From positions 3,573 to 15,030 of the forward strand of contig LVAZ01000030.1 in the NCBI GenBank assembly GCA_001603055.1: a stretch of DNA of 11,458 bases, given 5' to 3'. A program made the position numbers and the translations under genes. Below, in pieces: positions 1 to 5,575 of this stretch (the stretch's first letter is position 1; each line of letters starts with the position of its first letter). The notes beneath the pieces were generated by a model. The model ran no database searches. It saw nothing but the letters and a program-made list of their open reading frames with translations, and was not told the DNA's origin. The stretch is from Victivallales bacterium Lenti_02 (GTDB lineage: Bacteria; Verrucomicrobiota; Lentisphaeria; Oligosphaerales; Lenti-02).

Positions 1-3000
1 CCGCCGCCATACCGTCCCACACGGGCATGGCGGGGAGGGCCATTTCGGCGACGACGCTGCCATCGGCGGGATTCACCGCCAGGAGCAGGGCCGCTGCCTT
101 GCCTTCGAGTGCGGCATGGGGGATCGTGCCGCTGCCGCGCGGCCCGGCCACGAAGAGCAGATTTTCGGTCCGCACCATGGCCCAGGCCTGGATGGGGACC
201 GGGGCGGACCAGCGGAAGGGAACGGAGGTTTTGCCCGCCCGTGCCAGGGCGAGCTTTTCCCGAGCGGTGAGACCGAGAGGGACCACCGGTTCCTTGGGGG
301 CGGCGAAGAGCGCCCATTGTCCGCCGGGATTGTGGTTGGCTTCGGCATAGTGGTTCTGGCCGAAGCCGTAGATGCTGTCCTCGCCCTCGACCAGGATGCG
401 TCCGGAAGGATAGAGCATGCGGCTGACTCGTTGGTCGTAGAAGGCGCCTTGATGGGGCGAGGTGTAGACGGGCGCGTAGGTCCAGAGCAGGCGGGAGGTG
501 GTGTCGGCGCTGAGGTAGCCATCGGGACTATGCAGATGGGTGACGGGACCTGCCTGGGCTTCCCCCGCCAGATCGAGAATCTGATGACGCATGAAGAGGC
601 GTTCGCCGTCGCTGGCGAGGATGTCGTTCAGATAGCCGTCCACTCCCTCCTCGTCGAAGAGCTGGGCACCGTCGGCGGCCAAGGTCGTGAGAGTCCGTTC
701 GGCGACCACCCGGCCGGTCCGCGCATCGAGCCCGTAGAAGCGGATGCCGCCATCGAGATAGGAGGACTTGCCGGCCGCGAAGTAGGCGGTTTCACCGGCC
801 ACGAGGATGCTGCCGGGCACGGGCCAGGGGGATTCGAGCTGTTCGCGGGAGACGATCAGGCGTTGGTCGGGAGCGGCCCGGAAACGCCAGACGAGCGCGC
901 CGTCCTCGGCCCGGAGAGCAACCACCGCGCCGTCCCGCGAGCCGCACAGGACGAGTCCCTGGTGGACGGTGGGGGGCGAGTCCACGCGGGCGTCGAAGGC
1001 GAAGGACCACAGGGGCTTGCCGGAGGCGGCGTCGAGGGCGTGGAGGCGGCGGGCGTCGGTGTCGGCCAGATAGACGCGGCTTTCGGCGACGACCGGGCTG
1101 GTGAGTGTGCCGCCGAGCGGGGTCTGCCAGCCGAGCAGGAGGTTGGGGTCCACCTGGACGGGATTGCGTCCAGAGCGTGCCGGGTCGTGACGGTAGGTCG
1201 GCCAGTCGCCGCTTTGGCTTTCCCCCGTCCGTTCGGGAATCTGCCCATAGGCGGGGCCGCGTTCGAGCCGTGCTTCGGCAGGAACCGGCAGGGGCCGGGC
1301 GGGGGGACGGGTATTCAGGGCCATGAAGCCGGAGAGTTTGGCCCGGATGAAGCAGGCGCAGTCGTGGGGGGGCACATAGAGCAGGCCGTTGGCGGGCATG
1401 ACTCCGTAGTAGCAGCTCCCGCGCACCCAATGCTGGGCGGCCAGCTTGCCGGTGGCGGTGTCGAGGAATTCGATGCCGGCCCGGGCGGCCATCACCTGCC
1501 CGTTCACCACCTTCATCTGATGGCAGCGATGATGCTGGAAACGGAAGCCGTAGTCGCCCTGGGCGCGGGCCGCGAGTTCGCCGGTCAGCGGGTCGTAGGC
1601 GTTCATGTCCACATTGTCGTCCAGGGGACGCCAGAGGTTCATCTCCGCATCGGGCCCCCAGAGTTTGCCGCCGAAGCCGAAGAGGTCCACGGGGACCGAG
1701 TAGTTCGAGGGGGCGTAGTCCGCGCGCCAGAGTTCCCGACCATCGGTTGCGGCCACCACGTTGAGCTGGCGGCCTCCCGCGAAGGCCACCACCTCGTCGT
1801 AGATGATCAGAGTCGGGGCGAACTGGGGGGCGAGGAGGATGGTATTTCCCGTGGCGCCGGGCTGGTCGGAGTCGGCATTGTCGGCGAAGGCGATCTGCTG
1901 CCCGGTCGGCGGCGAGGTCCAGCGGGGAGTGCCGGTCTTGAGATCGAGACTTTGGATGGATTTGCCGTCATGGAAGACGACTTGGCTGTCGTCGGCGGCC
2001 AGAGTCATGGGCAGGATCATCCTGGCTTGGTGCCGCCAGAGCAAGTCGCCGGATTCCGGAGCGAAGGCGAGCACGAACATGTCCTGTTCGACTCCCCGCC
2101 GCAGGCCGGTGGGGGTGTTGGGGTTCACCAGAGCGACGAGCACGCCGCCGGCCACGAGGATTTCCTCGGCCCGTTCCGTTTCCGCGTAGGTGCGCAGAAC
2201 CCGGCCGCTGGCCGCGTCGAGCTGGCTGACCGGGGCGGCGTCCGCCAGGGGAGCGTAGACCCGATCGCCCTCGGCGACCAGCAGGCGGTGGACTTGGGCG
2301 GGACCGACCTTCTTGCCGCCGCGCGAGCCGCTCCAGGTCGGCAGCTCGTGCCGCCAGAGGAGAAGGCCGTTGCCGGCGTCGCGGGCGATAAGCGACCAGC
2401 TCCGCTCCGTGACGGCAAAGTGCGAGTCGTCGAGAATATAGAAGATACGTCCGCGCTGGGCGACCATGCTGCTGGTTTTCACCCCCCGGTTCCAGCGAGG
2501 CCCCGCTTCCCACTGGACGAAACGCGGGGGGCCGACCTGCTGGTCCCGGCTGACCGCGTTGCCGGTGGCGTCGTAGCGGGAATGGGACCATTCGTCGAAA
2601 TCCTCCGGCCAAGGCTGGCGGTAGGCTGCCCAGGTGCCATCCTGCTGGGTATAGGCCACGCCGAAAGGGGCCAGGACCCGTTTGATCTCTTCCTCGGGCA
2701 ACGCGGTTGCCGGATCGACCAGCAGCAGGTTCACCATGCCGTCCGCATAGGGGAGGGGGCTACCCTGCCAGGCCATCGCGCTGACCCGCGCCTCGGCTCC
2801 CGCCGCGCGAAGCGCCTCCCGCACGGCGGCCACCTGCCCGTCCATGACCAATCCGTGGACCAGCAGGCCCGGTTCCCTGGCCAGGTCGAGGAGCCCGGCG
2901 GCATCCCGGCAGCCCGCCTGGACGGCCAGCCCGGCCCGGATGCCGCTGGCACCCGCCAAGTCGGCAGGCTGCGCCCCAAGCCAAGTGGTCAGCAGAACGG

Positions 3001-3040
3001 CGAGCACAGCGGAATGCATCGAGGCGTGGATGGATTTCAT
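1..3040 (-). CDS. Secreted PQQ-like beta-propeller protein with degenerate methyltransferase-like N-terminus (3' end cut off)
   Basis: The minus-strand frame is open from the ATG at 3040 to the left edge (about 1013 codons); the C-terminus is missing. Residues 1 to about 24 look like a signal peptide (basic start, then AVLAVLLTTWLGA), so the protein is probably exported. Residues about 30-137 resemble a class I methyltransferase fold: AGCRDA stands where the glycine-rich SAM motif belongs, followed by LVHGLVMD, LPYADGMVNLLLV and IKRVLAPFGVAY. From about 140 (DFDEWSHSRYDATGNAV) the protein is a PQQ/WD-type propeller. Family signatures are HWVRGSCYYGVMPANGLLY (about 537), PPHDCACFIRAKLSGF, GDWPTYRHD opening a second propeller (about 612), and GKSSYLDGG near 758. 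The visible end, PVWDGMAA, is typical of the last strands, so probably only tens of residues are lost. No substrate or enzymatic role can be read from the sequence; true PQQ binding is doubtful. The start is supported by AGGG about six bases upstream. Confidence 0.88.
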   Translation of the reverse strand, partial: MKSIHASMHSAVLAVLLTTWLGAQPADLAGASGIRAGLAVQAGCRDAAGLLDLAREPGLLVHGLVMDGQVAAVREALRAAGAEARVSAMAWQGSPLPYADGMVNLLLVDPATALPEEEIKRVLAPFGVAYTQQDGTWAAYRQPWPEDFDEWSHSRYDATGNAVSRDQQVGPPRFVQWEAGPRWNRGVKTSSMVAQRGRIFYILDDSHFAVTERSWSLIARDAGNGLLLWRHELPTWSGSRGGKKVGPAQVHRLLVAEGDRVYAPLADAAPVSQLDAASGRVLRTYAETERAEEILVAGGVLVALVNPNTPTGLRRGVEQDMFVLAFAPESGDLLWRHQARMILPMTLAADDSQVVFHDGKSIQSLDLKTGTPRWTSPPTGQQIAFADNADSDQPGATGNTILLAPQFAPTLIIYDEVVAFAGGRQLNVVAATDGRELWRADYAPSNYSVPVDLFGFGGKLWGPDAEMNLWRPLDDNVDMNAYDPLTGELAARAQGDYGFRFQHHRCHQMKVVNGQVMAARAGIEFLDTATGKLAAQHWVRGSCYYGVMPANGLLYVPPHDCACFIRAKLSGFMALNTRPPARPLPVPAEARLERGPAYGQIPERTGESQSGDWPTYRHDPARSGRNPVQVDPNLLLGWQTPLGGTLTSPVVAESRVYLADTDARRLHALDAASGKPLWSFAFDARVDSPPTVHQGLVLCGSRDGAVVALRAEDGALVWRFRAAPDQRLIVSREQLESPWPVPGSILVAGETAYFAAGKSSYLDGGIRFYGLDARTGRVVAERTLTTLAADGAQLFDEEGVDGYLNDILASDGERLFMRHQILDLAGEAQAGPVTHLHSPDGYLSADTTSRLLWTYAPVYTSPHQGAFYDQRVSRMLYPSGRILVEGEDSIYGFGQNHYAEANHNPGGQWALFAAPKEPVVPLGLTAREKLALARAGKTSVPFRWSAPVPIQAWAMVRTENLLFVAGPRGSGTIPHAALEGKAAALLLAVNPADGSVVAEMALPAMPVWDGMAA

Positions 3041-3082
3041 GGGTACCCTGGCGCATAGGGTGATACTGTATGCGGAGAAAGG

Positions 3083-3111
3083 AGAGTACTTGCCTAGCGG
3101 AAGAACGTCAA
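3083..3111 (-). promoter_or_regulatory. Candidate sigma70-type promoter of the propeller gene
   Basis: On the minus strand, TTGACG (3106-3111) is followed after 17 bases by TACTCT (3083-3088). The -35 box matches the consensus at five of six positions; the -10 box matches at only three. The site lies about 45 bases upstream of the ATG at 3040. The spacing is ideal, but the -10 is weak, and in a GC-rich genome of uncertain phylum the sigma70 consensus is only a guide. Confidence 0.35.
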
Positions 3112-3132
3112 GCGGCGGCATTCCGGCAGACG

Positions 3133-3160
3133 TTGCAAGACGCCTCCATCCCGCTACATT
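3133..3160 (+). promoter_or_regulatory. Candidate sigma70-type promoter of ilvD
   Basis: TTGCAA (3133-3138), a 16-base spacer and TACATT (3155-3160) each match the consensus boxes at four of six positions. The predicted transcript would start near 3167, giving a leader of about 40 bases. That is too short for a peptide-type attenuator, and I see no leader peptide with a run of branched-chain codons and no attenuator hairpin. The site sits in the 166-base divergent region shared with the propeller gene. Confidence 0.35.
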
Positions 3161-3193
3161 TCGAAACGCATTTGCCTTTTTTCCATTCATGTC

Positions 3194-3198
3194 GAGGA
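3194..3198 (+). promoter_or_regulatory. Ribosome binding site deciding the ilvD start
   Basis: GAGGA lies eight bases before the ATG at 3207. An in-frame ATG at 3189 would add six residues (MSRNRT) but has no purine-rich site at the right distance. The resulting N-terminus (STPGTYRSATTTQGR) also aligns with the usual IlvD start. The open frame continues far upstream to 2844, but that part overlaps the divergent propeller gene and is not coding. Confidence 0.7.
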
Positions 3199-3206
3199 AT
3201 CGCACC

Positions 3207-5069
3207 ATGAGCACTCCCGGAACCTATCGCAGCGCCACCACCACCCAGGGCCGGAAAATGGCCGGGGCGCGGGCGCTGTGGCGCGCCAACGGCCTGCGCG
3301 ACGAGGATTTCAAGAAACCCATCGTCGCCATCGCCAACTCCTTCACCCAGTTCGTGCCCGGCCACGTCCATCTGCACGCCTACGGCCAGATGGTCAAGAA
3401 GATGATCGACGAAGCGGGCGGAGTGGGCCTCGAATTCGACACCATCGCCATCGACGACGGCATCGCCATGGGCCACGACGGCATGCTCTACAGCCTGCCC
3501 AGCCGCGAGGTCATCGCCGACAGCGTCGAGTACATGGTCAACGCCCACTGCGCGGACGCGCTGGTCTGCATCTCCTCCTGCGACAAGATCACCCCCGGCA
3601 TGCTCATGGCCGCCATGCGGCTGAACATCCCGACCATTTTCGTGACCGGCGGGCCGATGGAGGCGGGCAAGGCGACGACCACCAAGGGCGAGCTGAAGCT
3701 GGACCTGATCGACGCGATGGTGTTCGGGGCCGATCCGAGCGTGTCGGACGCCGACCTGCGCGAGATCGAGGTGGCCGCCTGCCCCACCTGCGGCTCCTGC
3801 TCGGGCATGTTCACCGCCAACAGCATGAACTGTCTGGTCGAGGCCCTGGGCATGGGCCTGCCCGGCAACGGCACCCTCCTGGCCTCGCACACCCTGCGCC
3901 GCACCCTCTTCGAGACCGCCTCCCGGCGCATCGTCGAGATGGCCAACGCCTATTATCTGAAGGGCGACGAGTCGGTGCTGCCCCGCAACATCGCCGCGAA
4001 GGCGGCCTTCGAGAACGCGATGACTCTGGACGTGGCGATGGGCGGCTCCACCAACACCGTCCTCCACATCCTCGCCATCGCCCGTTCGGCGGGGGTGGAT
4101 TTCACCATGGCCGACATCGACCGCATCTCGCGGAAGGTGCCCTGCATCTGCAAGGTCGCCCCGAGTTCCCACTATCACATGGAGGACGTGTCCCGGGCCG
4201 GCGGCATTCCCGCCATTCTCGGCGAACTGGCCCGCCACGGACTCATCAACGGCGACTGCCCGACCGTTTCCGGCCTGAGCATGGGCTGCCAGCTCGAAGT
4301 CAGCGACATTCGCTCCGCCAAGGCCGACAAAGCGGCGCGGGCGCGGGCGCTCGCCGCTCCCGGCGGCCGCATCTGCAACCAGGGCTTCGCCCAGTCCACC
4401 ACCTATGCCGAGCCCGATCTCGACGCGGCCACCGGCTGCATCCGCGACTTCGACCACGCCTACAGCAAGGTCGGCGGGCTCTGCGTCCTCTACGGCAATC
4501 TGGCCCAGGACGGCTGCATCGTGAAGGCGGCGGGAGTGGACGCCAGCATCCTCAAATTCTCCGGCCGGGCCTGCGTGCTCGACTCCCAGGAACAGGCCTG
4601 CGAGTTCATTCTCGGGGACAAGATCAAGGAGGGCGACATCGTCGTCATCCGCTACGAAGGCCCGAAGGGCGGCCCTGGCATGCAGGAGATGCTCTATCCC
4701 ACCAGCTACCTCAAAACCCGCCATCTGGACAAGGCCTGCGCCCTGATCACGGACGGGCGCTTCTCGGGCGGCACCTCCGGCCTCTCGATCGGCCATGTCT
4801 CCCCCGAAGCCGCCGCCGGCGGCAACATCGGCCTGCTCAAGGACGGCGACATCATCGAGATCAATGTCATCGAGCGGACCATCAACGTGAAGCTGACCGA
4901 CGAGCAGCTTGCCGAGCGCCGCGCGGCGATGCAGAAACTGGGCAAATGCGCCTGGAAGCCCAACCGCAACCGCAAGGTGTCCGAGGCCCTGCTCGCCTAC
5001 AGCATCCTCACCACCTCGGCCGCCACCGGCGCCAGCCGGGACGTCAGTCAGTTCCTCGAACTCGAATAG
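3207..5069 (+). CDS. ilvD: Dihydroxy-acid dehydratase IlvD
   Basis: The 620-residue product is close to the 616 residues of E. coli IlvD and aligns with it almost end to end with an offset of +3. It dehydrates 2,3-dihydroxy-isovalerate and 2,3-dihydroxy-3-methylvalerate to the 2-keto acids, the penultimate step of valine and isoleucine synthesis; it also feeds leucine and pantothenate. It is a cytosolic iron-sulfur enzyme. Visible functional residues are Asp84 in AIDDGIAMGH, Cys125-Asp126-Lys127 in SCDKITPGML (cluster cysteine, Mg ligand and the lysine carboxylated in the family), Cys192, Cys195 and Cys198 in ACPTCGSCSGM, the RYEGPKGGPGM segment, and the catalytic Ser520 in TDGRFSGGTSG. All key residues are present. 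The gene stands alone, divergent from the propeller gene and convergent with the efflux operon, with a terminator-like hairpin 17 bases after its stop. The middle part (about 330-400) differs most from the E. coli protein. Related Edd and sugar-acid dehydratases are less likely given the overall match. Confidence 0.97.
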   Translation: MSTPGTYRSATTTQGRKMAGARALWRANGLRDEDFKKPIVAIANSFTQFVPGHVHLHAYGQMVKKMIDEAGGVGLEFDTIAIDDGIAMGHDGMLYSLPSREVIADSVEYMVNAHCADALVCISSCDKITPGMLMAAMRLNIPTIFVTGGPMEAGKATTTKGELKLDLIDAMVFGADPSVSDADLREIEVAACPTCGSCSGMFTANSMNCLVEALGMGLPGNGTLLASHTLRRTLFETASRRIVEMANAYYLKGDESVLPRNIAAKAAFENAMTLDVAMGGSTNTVLHILAIARSAGVDFTMADIDRISRKVPCICKVAPSSHYHMEDVSRAGGIPAILGELARHGLINGDCPTVSGLSMGCQLEVSDIRSAKADKAARARALAAPGGRICNQGFAQSTTYAEPDLDAATGCIRDFDHAYSKVGGLCVLYGNLAQDGCIVKAAGVDASILKFSGRACVLDSQEQACEFILGDKIKEGDIVVIRYEGPKGGPGMQEMLYPTSYLKTRHLDKACALITDGRFSGGTSGLSIGHVSPEAAAGGNIGLLKDGDIIEINVIERTINVKLTDEQLAERRAAMQKLGKCAWKPNRNRKVSEALLAYSILTTSAATGASRDVSQFLELE

Positions 5070-5085
5070 GCGGACGCCACCATAG

Positions 5086-5118
5086 CCAGGGGACGGTGCT
5101 GTCGGCATCGTCCCCTGG
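5086..5118 (+). terminator. Terminator-like hairpin after ilvD
   Basis: Arms CCAGGGGACGGTGC (5086-5099) and GCATCGTCCCCTGG (5105-5118) pair over 14 positions with one G-U wobble around the loop TGTCG. It starts 17 bases after the ilvD stop. Only a short AGTTT follows, not a real T-tract, so efficient intrinsic termination is uncertain. It may instead protect the 3' end of the mRNA or be a repeat element. Confidence 0.6.
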
Positions 5119-5148
5119 AGTTTGGCGGCAGCCGGTCTTGGTATTCGA

Positions 5149-5197
5149 GCCCTTGCAGAGGGCGGTATATCGTAGCCCAGCGGCGGGAAGCCCTGGG
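5149..5197. repeat. Structured repeat, copy A
   Basis: The copy has two hairpins. The first is GCCCT/AGGGC (5149-5153 with 5159-5163). It is followed by the linker GGTATATCG, then a second hairpin CCCAG/CTGGG (5176-5180 with 5193-5197). Its layout matches copy B, which starts 70 bases further on (GAGCCCT, then AGGGCGG, then ATATCG). It also shares GCAGAGGGCGG with copy C. Confidence 0.5.
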
Positions 5198-5218
5198 GAT
5201 GGCGAAAAATAGAATTGA

Positions 5219-5264
5219 GCCCTCCTTGGAGGGCGGCATATCGGTCCTTGGCCGTCAGCCCAAG
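5219..5264. repeat. Structured repeat, copy B
   Basis: The first hairpin is GCCCTCC/GGAGGGC (5219-5225 with 5228-5234; in practice six pairs with a four-base loop). The linker GGCATATCG follows, then a second hairpin CTTGG/CCAAG (5247-5251 with 5260-5264) with loop CCGTCAGC. Compared with copy A, the second stem has changed on both arms and still pairs. Confidence 0.5.
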
Positions 5265-5280
5265 TGGAAGCTGGGAGGGA

Positions 5281-5341
5281 GTGGCCGGAGCATCCTGCTC
5301 CGGTTCTTCAGCGCGATTCCGGAGCTGGAAGCTCCGGCCAC
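5281..5341. repeat. Double hairpin bounded by an 11-base inverted repeat
   Basis: Two near-identical perfect hairpins stand 15 bases apart: CCGGAGCA-TCC-TGCTCCGG (5285-5303) and CCGGAGCT-GGA-AGCTCCGG (5319-5337). The outermost bases, GTGGCCGGAGC (5281-5291) and GCTCCGGCCAC (5331-5341), are also perfect inverted repeats, so the whole unit can fold either as two small hairpins or as one long stem. This layout is typical of REP/BIME-like intergenic elements. Whether other copies exist in the genome cannot be seen from this window. Confidence 0.6.
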
Positions 5342-5450
5342 CTTCCCGTTTGGAATGCGCGCGGATCGAGGCGGACGGGATGGACACGGGGGCTTGCGCG
5401 ATGCGGGCGTTGGGATGGACCGTATGGACAGATGGGCGGCGCGTCCTTGC

Positions 5451-5485
5451 CATGCCGGAAACCATTCCGCATGCCCACTTGGCAT
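5451..5485 (-). other. Overlapping weak hairpins downstream of the efflux operon
   Basis: CATGCCGGAA (5451-5460) can pair with TTCCGCATG (5465-5473) with one bulged C, and ATGCC (5471-5475) can pair with GGCAT (5481-5485). They lie about 90-125 bases past the stop of the RND gene on its transcript. They could help end that transcript, but no U-tract follows on either strand, so a terminator call is not justified. Confidence 0.3.
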
Positions 5486-5495
5486 TCGGGTGGTA

Positions 5496-5537
5496 GCAGA
5501 GGGCGGCAAGGTGTACCTTGGGCCGTCAGTTCAAGGT
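5496..5537. repeat. Structured repeat, copy C (partial)
   Basis: GCAGAGGGCGGCA (5496-5508) repeats the copy A segment at 5155-5167 with one change. It is followed by the hairpin ACCTTG/CAAGGT (5515-5520 with 5532-5537), whose loop carries CCGTCAG, the same word as in the copy B loop (5252-5258). The first hairpin seen in copies A and B is not recognisable here. The copy ends about 40 bases after the RND stop, reading in that gene's direction. Confidence 0.45.
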
Positions 5538-5575
5538 GGGGGGCGAAACCGAAGGCCGGTATGTTTCCGCCTGGG

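Larger units (their letters stand above)
5070..5575. other. Gene-free intergenic stretch rich in hairpins and diverged repeats
   Basis: This 506-base gap separates the convergent ends of ilvD and the RND permease. Open frames cross it on both strands, but none has family resemblance, a convincing ribosome site, or a boundary that respects its neighbours. It contains about ten small inverted repeats: 5086-5118, 5149-5163, 5176-5197, 5219-5234, 5247-5264, 5285-5303, 5319-5337, 5451-5473, 5471-5485 and 5515-5537. Several fall into repeated units listed separately. Between 5342 and 5450 I see only two copies of GGGATGGAC (5377 and 5412) and no clear structure. Confidence 0.7.

Noticed and set aside
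116..3058. A 980-codon plus-strand open frame opposite the propeller gene
   Set aside because: It is the exact complement register of the minus-strand gene, is glycine-, alanine- and valine-rich with no domain, and reflects GC-rich codon bias. The minus strand carries clear family motifs throughout.
3174..3183. Run of T (CTTTTTTCC) before ilvD as a terminator or attenuator
   Set aside because: No stable hairpin stands directly before it, and no leader peptide is seen.
2844..3206. N-terminal extension of ilvD
   Set aside because: The upstream open frame overlaps the divergent propeller gene, and IlvD similarity begins just after the ATG at 3207, which has a good ribosome site.
5377..5430. 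Short direct repeats GGGATGGAC and TATGGAC as a tandem or CRISPR-like array
   Set aside because: Only two exact copies, 35 bases apart, without regular spacers; too little to call a repeat array.
3108..5465. 785-codon minus-strand frame opposite ilvD
   Set aside because: Low-complexity shadow of ilvD. The ilvD frame aligns with the family end to end.
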